Shown here one piece after another: positions 1-11,339 of a DNA stretch of 64,000 nucleotides. A model generated the notes under the pieces. It was not told the DNA's origin, searched no databases, and saw nothing but the letters and a program-made list of their open reading frames with translations. Numbering within the stretch: the first letter of the stretch is position 1; every line of letters begins with the position of its first letter. Origin of the DNA: Cycas panzhihuaensis (lineage: Eukaryota > Cycadophyta). The translations under genes and the position numbers were made by a program. The DNA is taken from positions 13,454,001-13,518,000 of the forward strand of contig CM041465.1 of NCBI GenBank assembly GCA_023213395.1. The letters run 5' to 3'.

Positions 1-2
1 TA

Positions 3-857
3 GATCTTGGGATCTTGAGCTTCTACTTAGGAATTCAGATCCAACAATAGGATAACTTGATCACCATGTGTCAAAGTAAATACATCAAAAATCTTCTGAC
101 CAAATTTAGAATGGAAGATTGTAATCCCTATTCCACTCCAATGGAAGTAAATTGTAATTTAACTTCATGTCAAGAATATCACTCCTATGATGCAACACTA
201 TATAGGCAACTTGTTGGGAGTCTTATCTATCTCACAACAACTAGACTAGATATATCATACGCTGTGAGTTTAATATCTAAATACATGCATGAACCAAAGA
301 TAAGACATTGGAATGCTGCCAAGAGAATTCTAAGATATCTCAGGGGAATAATAGTATTGAAACTGAACTTTCCAAGGAATTCTCCACTTCAATTAATAGG
401 CTTTTGTGACTCAGACTGGGCAGGTGACAAAGATCAAAGAAAATCCACTAGCGGCTTCTGTTTCTTCTTAGGTAGTTCACTAATATCTTGGAGCTCTAAG
501 AAACAAGCCACAGTTGCCTTATCATCAACAAAAGTAGAATACAAAGTAGCAGTGAGTGCAACTACTAAAGCTATCTGGCTTTGACAATTGTTAGAAGACA
601 TAAATGTATGGTAAGAGACAACAACTTCTATCTTCTACAACAATCAAAGTGCAATCAAACTGACCAAGAATCCAGTTTTTCACACCAAAGCAAAACATAT
701 TGAAGTTTAGCATCACTTTATAAGGGAGAAAGCACAAAAGAAAGAAATAGACCTTGTCTATTATTCAACTCATGATCAGATTGCAGATATTTTAACCAAA
801 CCATTAGGAAAAGAAAAGTTTCAGATATTAAGAGACAAAATAGGACTAAAAGGATAA
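3..857 (+). pseudogene. Copia-A: 3' end of pol (reverse transcriptase C-terminus plus RNase H)
   Basis: Ty1/copia polyprotein remnant, continuing from left of the window. One frame reads through the whole stretch and is broken by about four stops (near 51, 582, 612 and 708) with no frameshift. Visible copia signatures are DLGILSFYLGIQI, a STPM segment, LYRQLVGSLIYL, the RNase H block GFCDSDWAGDKDQRKSTSG, the ISWSSKKQ segment, and near the end DILTKPLGKEKF. In intact elements this part copies the genomic RNA and degrades the RNA strand of the hybrid. The frame ends at TAA 855-857, 15 bases before the LTR, as is normal in copia. It differs clearly from the copia chain at 31-48 kb, so it is another family. 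Not functional. Confidence 0.9.
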
Positions 858-872
858 AACATTAAGAGAGGG

Positions 873-1074
873 TGTTAGAGCATAATGTTTTATCTGAGGA
901 CATAAGGATGTTAAGACATAAACATGTTAGGACATAAGTCCACCTTAATGAAGGGTAATTAAGTGTTGGACATGTGTCATCATTAGATTTGATAGTTATT
1001 AGGCAGTTGAAACTTTTCATTGTACACATATGTACATATTGAGCATTAATAAGATAGATTCTTTCATTCCTTCA
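873..1074 (+). mobile_element. Copia-A 3' LTR
   Basis: The LTR begins TGTTAGAGCATAATG directly after a short purine tract (AAGAGAGGG) that serves as the polypurine tract. It most likely ends at ..CCTTCA (1074). It is about 202 bp, a usual copia size. From about 1081 onward the sequence matches the downstream Gypsy-1 LTR copy, so Copia-A inserted into the Gypsy-1 5' LTR. The 5' end of Copia-A lies outside the window. The right border is accurate to a few bases. Confidence 0.7.
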
Positions 1075-1080
1075 ATGTGA

Positions 1081-2766
1081 TTGTCCTTAATAGTCTTAAA
1101 GGTAATTTTAACTCAAAATTATTTCTTTTCATTAGTTGATTATTGTTTATACTTTTGGAATTGAAATATATGTTAAAATGTCTAGCCTTTTTGGGGTTTT
1201 TTAAGGATAGACTAGGGTAGGGCATGGTCATCTCTCCACCATACATCTAGCTACTCCTTTACACTCTCTCATAGTAGCCTATATTTTCGTTGGATTACTA
1301 CTCTTGTTTGGAATTGTTTGACTCTTGTTTGGCCTCTTTAGATTGTTGTTGCTTCCTTCTTTGCTCTTGTTTTAAAGGAAATTATGTGGAAAAAATTAGT
1401 CAAGTGAAAAGAAAACTACCATTCTGAGGCACTCTTTACAATAGGAAAGGAATATTGGTCTTACATCTATCATTACATGCACTTTTATTTTCAAGTGGAC
1501 TCTTGTACCTTGAAAATTAAAAGTTGATAGTGTTGTTTGATTAGAGTATTGCTAATTTTCAACTTTTATATGGGGTTCAAAGATTCTGTTTGGAGCTCTT
1601 ACTACTCCAACCATGATAGAACCTTTGGTTGATCATACATGTATGATTATTATTTAGATTTATGACTTGTCCATCATCTCATAAGTCTGAAAATCATCAT
1701 AAAAAAGTAGTAGTTTCCTTTTAAGATTCTCTCTTTCTATGTATTATTTCATTATTTTTTAAAAGAATTAGTTGCATGCATTAAGGTTAGAGCATATTAG
1801 CTAGTCTTGCATGTAGATTAATCTCTTTTAAAAAGAAATTTACATAAAGATTATGTGAACATTTTCATATTTTATTTGCATGGCATTATTTCTCTTAAAA
1901 TAAATCATGCATGTTGCATGTAGGAAAGCCACTTCATAGTTGTATGTGTATGCTTTATCTTACATACAACAAAAAGGACTTGCATGCATAGTTTCTAGTG
2001 TGTTCATTTAGAAAAACAACAAAAAAGGACTTGTATATATAGTTTCTAGTGTGTTTGTTAAAAAAAACAACAAAAAAGGACTTGCATGCATAGTTTCTAG
2101 TGTGTTTATTTAAAAAAAAAGATCGCATACAATAAAAAATGACTTGCATGTATAGTTTCTAGTATGTTTATTTAAGAAAAAGGATTGCATACAATAAAAA
2201 GGACTTACATGCATAGTTTCTAGTGTGTTTTTTTAAGATTTCATTATAAAAAGGACAAGAAAAATAAAAAATAAAAGGATTGACATGAGTTTGGTCTTGT
2301 GGTTTCATTGATTGTATTATTTTGCTCTCTTGGCTTTACACCCTTACAGCAATATCAAAAGCTAGAAACCCAAACTAGATAAACTATTATGTCCATTAGC
2401 TCACCCTCTCCTACATCTTAGTAAAACTTAAAAAGATGAACTGATTATAAGAGAGGAGTCCCTAGGAAGGATATTGAGGATATTGCAAGTGCAGCTCCAA
2501 ACTTAGAATGGCTTTATCAAGGTGTGTAGGTTGGTGGATTCTATCACCTTGTTTCACATCCACACCTTTCGTGTACCCACGCTCACTAAGGTAAACAACA
2601 CTACTAGGCGAAGACTTCTTCTTAGGAGTTGGGTAAAGATGGACCTTTAGGTCTCTTTTAAGCTTTGTATTGGATCTTCTCTAAGCCCCAAACCATCTTT
2701 TTGGTAGCCTTGTTGATGACCCACCCCTAGAACACCATCATCTTACTAGGGACAGACCTTGTACCA
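1081..2766 (+). mobile_element. Gypsy-1 5' LTR, 3' part (truncated by Copia-A)
   Basis: The stretch is collinear over about 1.69 kb with 29776-31470, sharing phrases such as GGTAATTTTA, GTGGGGCATGG-like text, the 50-60 bp repeat block and CACCCCTAGAACACCATCAT. Both copies end at ..CCTTG(T/C)ACCA. Here the end is followed by a primer-binding-site-like sequence and then gag, so this is the 5' LTR. Differences between copies are dominated by transitions, so the element is old. The small reading frames in it (for example 1064-1246 and 1955-2149 on the minus strand) are chance openings. Confidence 0.75.
1963..2240 (+). repeat. Tandem 45-60 bp repeats inside the Gypsy-1 5' LTR
   Basis: About five imperfect copies carry the core AAGGACTTGCATGCATAG followed by TTTCTAGTGTGTTT and an A-rich spacer. 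The A-tract length varies from copy to copy. The same block is in the 3' LTR copy at 30665-30945, so it was part of the ancestral LTR. GCATGC is a palindrome in each unit. Confidence 0.8.
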
Positions 2767-2775
2767 CTATCTTTC

Positions 2776-2794
2776 TAGTGACCATACTGGGGAG
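2776..2794 (+). promoter_or_regulatory. Gypsy-1 primer binding site (degenerate)
   Basis: The sequence TAGTGACCATACTGGGGA lies 10 bases after the LTR end. The matching positions in Gypsy-2 (15489) and Gypsy-3 (43912, minus strand) read TAGCGACCATACTGGGTA and GGGCGACCATACCGGGAC. The shared form looks like TGGCGACCATACTGGGGA, which from memory resembles the complement of a plant tRNA-Arg 3' end. The tRNA assignment is inferred; the conservation among the three elements is seen directly. Confidence 0.5.
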
Positions 2795-2818
2795 CCATCA
2801 TTTATCTTTAAGTAAAGT

Positions 2819-5307
2819 TATGGAAACTACAATACCTATACCTAGGCACTCGTTAAAACTTCAAGGCCCTCCGCTTGATTATCAAATGCATCCATTACAC
2901 CTTGATTAAGACATTTTATCATCATACATCGAATCCTTAGAGTTTCAAGCACATGACACATATGTTTATCCTCCTGAAGATTTTACACAACTATATAACA
3001 TACTGGTGGAGTAGGTATATCTAGGTCCTTCATAGTATGCTGGTGATCCTTCTTATGTGGATCCTTATTTCCCATAGGAAGAACCACCTGCTGCTCAATT
3101 ACATCCATCTTTTCTTTAGTTGATTCTTACTAGGATCCCTACCTCACTACATATGCTTGGTTATCATGATCCATTTCACCTAGAGACTCATACTATGTCA
3201 TCTTTACTATAACATGTCTAGACTGATCCCTTTGGTGAAGAATATGAGTCGATTGAGGTAGACCCTCCACCTAAAACTATGTGGTCTCATCATCTCTCTC
3301 ATTCTCCTTCACCAAGACCTACTTCACAGCCTCATTCTCTACTTATGGAAGGAGTTGATGATTACAAATCAACTCAATCATAACCAAGTCAACCCTCTCC
3401 TAAGAAGTAGGTTTAGGCTCAATCTTCCCATTCTGTACCTCTTACTCATAGAAGTGATACTACTATAGGGGCTTATGGCATTCCTAGCTCTATCCACATA
3501 CTTACTTCTAGTCAAACAATTATAGCTTCACATAGTTTTCGACCCATTTAGTGTTATTCCACTAGGATTACCTCGTCACACCCTATTTCTTCTACCACTC
3601 AGTTACCCCACTCATGTGTCACATATTGTAGGATCTTAGGGTGTTAAGCCTTATCCACCATCACCTAGAGCATCTAACATGATTTCCTCATTGCACCATG
3701 TTTTTCATGCTCAATTACCATATTCACATGCTTTGACAAGGTAATCACAATTGTTGGGGACTTCTAGACCGATATCTTCTTCACATATTCCTAGGACTAT
3801 CCCTCAACTTAACCCTTCCTACACCTATAATTCAAATTTCCCATAAAACCTCATACCTCAAACTAATTATGTGGTTAATCCCATAGCGTGGTTTGTTCCT
3901 CCTTCTACTCTTCCACTTTATGGTATTTCACAACAACCACAATCACAACAACCTATGCTTTCATCTATTCCTTATCCGTTATCCTTACCTCAACATCCTA
4001 CTACATTAAGGCCAAGGAGACCCTTCTTAGACTATATGAAGTCTCCCTTTCCATGAGAGGTTTTGTTGTCACCTATGCCCCCATTCCTCCTTAAATTACA
4101 TAAGTTTTCTAGTGATTTATCTCAAGATCCTACCTCCCATATACAGGCATTTATACTTGCCTACATAAATTTTATGCCATATGATTATGTTATGATGTGT
4201 CTATTTCCAAAATTGCTTCAAGGTGATGCTTTGAACTGGTTTTATCAGCTTCCTTTAGCTTTGATTCTCTCATTTCAATAACTAGTTGATTCTTTCATCA
4301 ATTATTTTGATGTAGTGAGACCATTTGAGTTAGGCATCAAATCCTTGCTTACAATTAAATAAAACAATGATGAAACTTCAAGAGATTTTGTTAGGAGATT
4401 TTAAGATCAAGTACACACTTGCCATTTATACCTTGATCCTAGTTTGCAATTTGATCTATTTACTAATGCGTTGAGACCCCATATACATTTGGAAGTTTTG
4501 AAACTTGGTCCTCAAATGTATGAAGAAGTAGTTGAATGTTGTTTGTTATTAGAGACTTTCAAAATACAAGTAGGTATTAAGAAGGTTAGGAAACCTATGC
4601 CTTCTAAGGAGCCGGTTCATCCTACAAAGGCTATTGATCGTAAACCTAGATACGATCATCTTTCTTCTTTGATTAGATCACTTGAGTGTGCGATCAACAC
4701 TAAGTTATGTATTGATGATACATCTCCTACTCAATCCTCTTAAGAGACCAAAGTGATTTACTTGACTTAGGGGAGGAAGAAGTAATATCCTCCCCTACCT
4801 CCTCCTTCATCTAGAAAGATGAAGTGGTGCTCATATCATCAGGCTGATACACATGAGAGAAGTGAGTGTTAAACCATTCAAAATATAGTCAATAACATAA
4901 ACACTCAAGTAAATCATTCTTCTAAATCATCGCAAGACCAAATGATCCATAAGGATCTGTTGCCTCAACACAATGAGAAAACTAGTAAAGAAGATAAAGG
5001 TAAAGGGAAGCAGATACAAGACAATGAAGACCAATCTTCAAGCTCTAATTTGTCAAAGAAGACTACCACTCCTATAAATATTCAAGTAAGAAGAAACACC
5101 AGTCAACATCATCCACCTCCTAAAGGTTGTGATACCAAGAGAACCATAAATATGGTGGAGACTTCAAAGAGTGCAGGACCATCTAAATCATTCGATGATT
5201 TGATGGCGAGGAATCCTGACTCTTTACCTCTAGTACTCCCCTGTCCCATTAAGTTTAGGTCCATTCCTTCTAGTTTAAAGGATGGACTTTTTTTCTTTGA
5301 TAGATGA
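2819..5307 (+). pseudogene. Gypsy-1 gag
   Basis: The likely start is ATG 2819 (METTIPIPRHS..), after a short leader. The first kilobase encodes a Pro/Ser/His-rich region with many stops. The gag core follows at about 4080-4560, with LLQGDALNWFYQLP, then FINYFDVVRPFELGIKSLL and LFTNALRPHIHLEVLKLG. These match Retrotrans_gag capsid-type sequence and align with the gag of Gypsy-2 and Gypsy-3. At about 4815 KWCSYHQADTHERSEC gives a C-X2-H-X4-H-X4-C finger, a variant I know from Tat/Athila-type gag. A Lys/Ser-rich linker (4940-5200) leads to the protease. In the intact element this would form the particle and bind RNA. Dozens of stops rule out function. Confidence 0.85.
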
Positions 5308-5439
5308 ATAAGGACCATTCTTGGGGGTATATCAATTATCAATTTTCTCAAGTATTTCCATGAGCAATGTCAACTTTTATTTAATGCATTAGGAGTTCCT
5401 GCAAGAGCTTCTTCACCTACTTCTACCCTTTCCTTTGAT

Positions 5440-5900
5440 CTTGCTACTTTACCCAGTCATCCTGCCTATGTATCAAATGATATTCCACTATTTTATATTG
5501 AGATCATCAAGGATGATATTAATATTAAGTGGGTTATCATTGATGAAGGATCATCTGTCAATGTAATCCCTCTTCATCTTGTCAAAGATTTGGAGATTTC
5601 CATCTTTGATCCATGCAAATGGATCTGCCAAGGGTATGACAAGAATCAAAAGGTGCCCTTGGTTCAAGTTACTCTTCCACTCACATTAGAAGATGATTTA
5701 AACTTAGAGTATAATATCCTTTTGGGTAGACTATAGATCACCTAAATAGCAGTAGTTTGTTCATCCCTTTTGGTGAACTCAGGTTCATCCATGAGGAAGA
5801 ACTCAAGATCATCAAACAGAAGCCTAAACCTATTAAATAATTGGTCCCTCTCATTGAGACTTTTGTAGAACCTAGTGAATCTTCTAACTCTATAGAGTAT
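5440..5900 (+). pseudogene. Gypsy-1 protease
   Basis: Aspartic protease domain. The active-site segment reads VIIDEGSSVNVIPLHLVKDL at about 5533-5592, where the usual D-[ST]-G is D-E-G, so the catalytic triad is altered. The flap and C-terminal part follow (VPLVQVTLPLTLEDDLN, then YNILLGRL). The same domain in Gypsy-2 and Gypsy-3 reads VVDNGS. In an active element it would cut the Gag-Pol polyprotein. Several in-frame stops follow. Confidence 0.8.
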
Positions 5901-6879
5901 TTCTTTTAATCACTTGGTTTAGGATAATACTTTGCTATTGAAGCTCCTTCAACTCACCTAAAAGTGAAGGATGTGGATTTAGTTGAGGTTGTCCCTTTAT
6001 CATTAGGTTCCTTATCCATTCTAGTTCCCTCAGATTTTATTGATCCCCTTTTCATTCCTTCTTCTTCTATTTTAGAAGAAGAAATGGCTTCTCATTCTAT
6101 CATAACTTATCAAGGACCATCTTGAAGTAACCTTGTTGATACAAATCATATTCACACTTATTTCTCATAGGTTTTGTACTTGTCCCTAGGGGCAAATTTA
6201 GTAGTTCCTTCTATGACCACTCACTTAGCAACTACTTCTTCAAGTATAGTTATACATGACTCATGTGTTGCTACTTCTCCATCTTTCTCCCATTCCTCTT
6301 TCTTTAAGACATAGTTAAATAGGTATGAGAAGAAGATGTTGTTACATCGACACCTAGATCTAGTATTAGATGATAAAGATATTAGGGTATTCAATACAGG
6401 TTGAGATAGATTTGGAACCTCCACTGTAGTACAAGAAGTAAATTCCATTTCTAGTTTCTTATTACTTTCCCATACTCATGTGGACGCTCTCCTATCTTTA
6501 ATTGATTAGATATCTCCATCTCACCTTGATTATGGCATGTATAATCAAGAGTTCATTCAAGTTTTTTCTTTAATTTAGGAGTTCATAGATAATTCTATCT
6601 CCTTTTCTTAAGTTGCATTAATTATTGAGTTTGTGTCTACTCCAAACTCTTTAGTTGGTCCTCTTCCATCTTTTCTTTCTCAATCTAAGAACCTTTGCCT
6701 CGTCAATCTCTTTCACCTCGATCATTTTGAGAATGATGAAGTGGTCATGAAGCATTTATCAGGTTCGTCTCCTGGTCTTCCTCATGGACATCACAAGTTA
6801 GGATTTTCTAAGGTTATAGTTGATCATTCTCAACCTTAGGAGTGTATTTCTTCAGTCAAACTTACTCCTGCTCATTTTA

Positions 6880-8560
6880 AGGAAGGGAACGTAATACTTA
6901 TGGAATAAGCCATCAATATAGATTTAGAAACAGAAGATACCCCTAGAATCATCAAGTTGGGAGCTAGTTATACTCCCTAAGAGATCACTCAGTTTAAGTA
7001 TCTTTTTCATAATTTTCGCTCAGTTTTTGCATGGGACTATAAAGACATGTAAGGCCTTGACTCCCAAATAGTTAAACATAACATTACCATTATTCTTGGC
7101 ACAAAACCCAAATGACAAAGGCAACATCTTATCCGTCCACATCTCTCTCTTTTCATCAAATAATAAGTGGAAAAGTTATTAGTAGATAGATTCATTGAGA
7201 GCACTGATTACTCCCAATGGGTCTCTAGCATAGTTCCTGTAGCAAAGAAGAATGGTACAATTTGGATTTGTATAGACTTTCATGATATTAATGACGTGTG
7301 TCCTAAAGATAATTTCCCTCTTCCCTTCCTTGATCAGGTTTGGGACCAGATTGTTGGTTTTAAGGTAATGTCTCTTATGGATGGGTTTTTAGGATATATT
7401 TAGATCTCTATTACACCTTGTGACTGCCATAAGACTACTTTTACTACTCATTATGGCACCTTCGTTTACAAAGTCATGCCATTTAAATTAAAGAATATTG
7501 GTGTAATATATCAAAGGGCTATAGTTTATATATTCCATGACCTGATTAGAAATATTATTACCATTTATTTAGATGATATGCTCGCCCTTTCATATAAAAG
7601 ATCTGATCATTTACATGATCTTAGAACCATTTTTTAAAGATACAAAAAGTATCATTTGTGCTTAAATCTTTTCAAGTGTGTTTTTTCCGTTATGTTAGGA
7701 AAAATGTTGGGAAATATTATTTCTCAAGATGGGATTAGAATTGATCTTAAGAAGATAGAGGCTATCATTGAAATGCCTCTTATAAAGACCTAGAATCATA
7801 TTAAGTCCTTTTGAGGTAGGCTTGGTTTTCTAAGACATTTCATCACTGACTTTGCCTTAGATGCTAAGCCTGTCACTAATCTATTGAAGAAAGTTATTGA
7901 ATTGAAATGGACTCTGCAAGTTTAAGAGTCCTTTGATACGCTAAAGCAAGCCTTAATTTCAGCTCTAGTTCTTACTCCACCAAGGTTTGATAATCCATTA
8001 ATCCTATACACTTCATCTACTGAGGAATCACTAGTAGGCATGTTAGTGTAAGAAGATGATTTTGTTAAAGAAAGGGATATATATTTTATTAGTAGGATCC
8101 TTTTAGAAGTTGAGCTTCATTATCCTTTTCCTAAGAAAGAATGTCTTGCCTTAGTTTTTGCCACTAAGAAGCTATGCCACTACCTCCTTGGGAATAGGGT
8201 CCATCTTATTATTTAATCAAATCCTATAAGGTACTTATTTACTAAGACTAACCTTACTAGTTGACTAGGTAAGTGGTCCTTACTACTTCAAGAATTTGAT
8301 TTACAAGTGATCAATAGGAAGTCTAAGAAAGACATGATCATTCTGGAGATCATAGCTGACACCCCTCTTCTAAATCATTCTTGCCAACCCGTTGATGATT
8401 CCTTTCCTAACGAACATAGCTTCCATATCCACGGCATTCCTTTTGATGACCCATGGTATGGAGAGATTAGATCATATCTTCATGATCAATCTTTTCTTTC
8501 TCTTACTACCTCAAAGAAGAGAAGATGAATTTGCACTACTACTAGATAGTATCTTTTGTT
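6880..8560 (+). pseudogene. Gypsy-1 reverse transcriptase and RNase H
   Basis: The RT N-terminus is at 6940-7170 (YLFHNFRSVFAWDYKDM). The open part from 7167 shows SSIVPVAKKNGTIWICIDF, then DNFPLPF and SLMDGFLGYI, keeping the motif A Asp. It continues YGTFVYKVMPFKLKN and the catalytic YLDDML at about 7567-7584, so the three Asp positions of RT are still readable. Thumb and connection follow (LGFLRHFITDFALDAKPVTNLLKK), then a retroviral-type RNase H from about 7990 (LILYTSSTEESLVGML) to about 8330 (FDLQVINRKSKKDM). Stops replace Gln/Trp codons. It makes cDNA in the intact family and is a fossil here. Confidence 0.9.
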
Positions 8561-9675
8561 GGATGATACCTTATACAAGTATTCTTTTGATGGAGTTCTA
8601 CTCAGGTGTCTTTCACCCAATGAATCTTTAATTGCTTTAACATAATCTCATGAAGGTATATGTGGTGGATATTTTAGTGGTTGATTGACGGCCCAATGTA
8701 TTCTTTATATGGGTTATTATTGGCCTAACTTATTTTAAGGATGCCCACTCTTTCATTCATAGATGCTAGAAATGCCAATCCCATGCAACTTTAATCCATC
8801 AACCTGCATAAGAAATAAAATCCATAGTTTCACCTTAGTCTTTCTCCCAATGGGGCCTTGACCTCATTAGATAGATCTTTCCAACATCTTTAATTAGTTA
8901 TAAATTCATTCTAACTGCAACTAAATACTTTATGAAGTGAAGTAAAGCTATTCTATTGGTCTCTGCTACTGGAAAGATCATAGCTACTTTCATATTTCAG
9001 CATATTATTTCTAGATTTAGGATACCAGATGTTATCATTATTGATAATAGAACTTCATTTTATAATCCCCATGTTAGTGAACTATGTAGTAAGTTTCATA
9101 TTACTCATATGATATTTGCACCATATCATCCTTAAGTGAATGGCCAAGTGGAAGTATTTAAGAAGATCTTAGCTAAGATCTTGGCTAAGATTATTACTAC
9201 TTCTCATAGGGATTAGCACTCTCAATTATTTTTTGCATTATGGGCTTATAAGACTACCATCAGAAACACTATGGGTATGACACCATTCTCTCTTATTTAT
9301 GGCATCAAAGCTATTTTATTATTAGAGGTCAAAATTCCTTCTCTATGCATCTCATTGATGGAATTTACAGATGAGCAGTTCTAAAGGGAAGCTCGCCTTT
9401 TGGAGTTGGAGAAGCTAGATGAGACTTGCTTGCAAGCCTTACAAAATAATAGCACATCTAAAGCTAGGGTTCAAGCTACACATGATAGGTAACTTAGTCC
9501 TAGAAAGTTTAATGTAGGTGACAAGGTTTTAAAATTAGAATATTTACATGATAGGAAACAAAAGTTTTCTCCCAAATGGACATGACCTTTCTTGGTAATT
9601 GAGGACTTAACTAATGGAGCCTACCGAATTTCAACATTAGAAGGATTAGAGATCAAGAGACTTATTAATTCTTAA
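8540..9675 (+). pseudogene. Gypsy-1 integrase
   Basis: The zinc-binding N-terminal part is recognisable around 8640-8800 (SHEGICGGYFSG, later CPLFHS). The catalytic core is in two frames: the second Asp in IIDNRTSFYNP near 9040, and the Glu in NGQVEVFKKILAKI near 9140. Downstream are MGMTPFSLIYGIKA, then KFNVGDKVLKLEYLHDR and a GPF-like C-terminal module PFLVIEDLTNGAYRIS at about 9590. The frame ends about 9675. Integrase inserts the cDNA; stops and frame changes make this copy dead. It is the only recognisable integrase among the long-LTR elements here. Confidence 0.85.
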
Positions 9676-10922
9676 TATTCGAGGATATTTTATGCCTAAC
9701 AGTAAGCACATGACTTCCTCTATAATAAGAATAAACTATGGATCCAAAGCTAATACCTTTGCTCAATGAGCTAAAACTATGGGCAAAATCTTCCTTGCTT
9801 TTTGATACTTTCTTCCTTTCATTAAGTATTATGGTGTTTTTATGATAGATCCAACCCATAATAATGTAAGTCATGTGCTCTTTCTAGTACTTACATTGGT
9901 TATGAGTTTACCATCATTTGGATCTTGTTCTCATTTGAGTCCCACACTCAAAATGAGAACCTATGCCCCCAACTTTATTACACTTTTATCTTGGAAAGAG
10001 AAATACCTTTGTTAGCTCTGAATTCCCATTCATTCATTAAGAATCTACTTTTATTTGCTAGCTTATTATCTTGTTGATTTAGAGTCCACTTCCACCTACT
10101 AGTCAGTTAACTTTAAGATTTCCTCTTTGGTTGTATACCACTAATTGTTGATTATTTTTATTATTCTCGATTCTCTTTATTATTCCTTCAGAACCGATAC
10201 TCATTCTGCTACTTTCCCTTTACACTTGGATACACCATGATTTTAATTTTCCCTTTTACTTCCTACAGTTCATTCTTTAAGGAGATTCTATTAAAAAGCA
10301 TAAATCCTCGCTATGTTGAGTAGAAGAGTTTATTAAGAAGATGATTATGACCCAGTTCTTATGAAAACTAGAAGTGAAAAGTAAAAGAAACAAGAAGAAA
10401 AAAAGGAAAAGTGAAGCAAAAAAAAAAGGGAAAGAAAAGAAAGTAAAAAGTAAGTTTATTATTTTCATCCTCTTGTAATCTAGGGCAAGTCACATGATGA
10501 CTTCGTCCCCACCTATCTATCTATAGGTTGGGTTTATTTGGATGAGTCATTCAGGATTTTTGGATCTAGCTACTTGGGTTCATCATGGCCTCAATTATGA
10601 TCGAACCCTGCTTGACACTTTGATCATAATTGTTTTACTTGGGTTTCTTCTTCTTACTTCATCATAGTTCGAGATCTATTTCTATCACCATTTCTTTATT
10701 GATTAATTACTATACCTTCTAGCTACTTGGGTTCATCATGGCCTCAATTATGATCGAACCCTGCTTGACACTTTGATCATAATTGTTTTACTTGGGTTTC
10801 TTCTTCTTACTTCATCATAGTTAGAGATCTATTTCTATCACCATTTCTTTATTGATTAATTACTATACCTTCCTTCATTGATCATATAGTCTCCTAGTTT
10901 AGATCCTCTCATTCCCATAGCA
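9676..10922 (+). other. Gypsy-1 spacer between integrase and second RNase H
   Basis: No protein domain is recognisable in this 1.25-kb spacer. It holds a strongly purine-rich patch (about 10374-10455) and a 153-bp tandem duplication (10566-10871). The minus-strand frame at 10277-10468 is only the complement of the purine patch. Gypsy-3 has a comparable, shorter spacer (38866-39511, minus strand) in the same place. Confidence 0.6.
10566..10871 (+). repeat. Recent 153-bp tandem duplication
   Basis: Two head-to-tail copies, 10566-10718 and 10719-10871, each starting CTAGCTACTTGGGTTCATCA and ending ..TACTATACCTT. By eye they differ at one base (GTTCGAG versus GTTAGAG). Such identity inside an otherwise heavily mutated element points to a late duplication, or to an assembly artefact. 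Confidence 0.9.
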
Positions 10923-11335
10923 TTGAGTATCTTCATTGATGGGGGTAGTAGAGGAAACCCAGGAATGTCTACTTTTGCTTGGGTGGTTTATGACCAATTA
11001 GGAAGTCCCCTCCTTTCCATAGATTTCTTTATACCTAGGGAAACCAATAATGAAGATAAATACCTTGTAATTATAGGAGCCTTGCTAGATGTCTCTCACA
11101 TTTACCTTTGACCTATTACTTTGTATGTTAATTCTCAAGTTGTAGTTTATCAGTTAGTTGGGATGTACCAGGTCCACTCTCCATGACTCTTTTCTTTGCA
11201 TCATTAGGCCTCATCATTGTTGTCCCTATTTGCCTCAGTAACCATCTAGTACATACCATATTCTTTTAATCTTGAAGTTGACGCTCTCATTTCCTTAATC
11301 CTTGATGATCATATTGGTTGATTTTACTTCTTCTA
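10923..11335 (+). pseudogene. Gypsy-1 second (archaeal/plant-type) RNase H, downstream of integrase
   Basis: ATG 10923 opens a frame with IFIDGGSRGNPGMSTFAWVVYD, the first strand and Gly-rich loop of a type-I RNase H of cellular (archaeal-like) kind, distinct from the RNase H fused to RT. It continues RETNNEDKYLVIIGALL, then LYVNSQVVVYQLV and, near 11270, FNLEVDALISLIL. Compared with Gypsy-2 (NNEAEY, FYDSQVVV) the catalytic Glu is Lys and an Asp is Asn, both explained by G-to-A changes, so it would be inactive even without its stops. An additional RNase H is a mark of the Tat lineage; its place after integrase is notable. Confidence 0.8.
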
Positions 11336-11339
11336 ACTA

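Noticed and set aside
10277-10468. Small hydrophobic Phe/Leu-rich minus-strand frame resembling a membrane peptide
   Set aside because: It is the complement of a purine-rich patch with no start context or relative.
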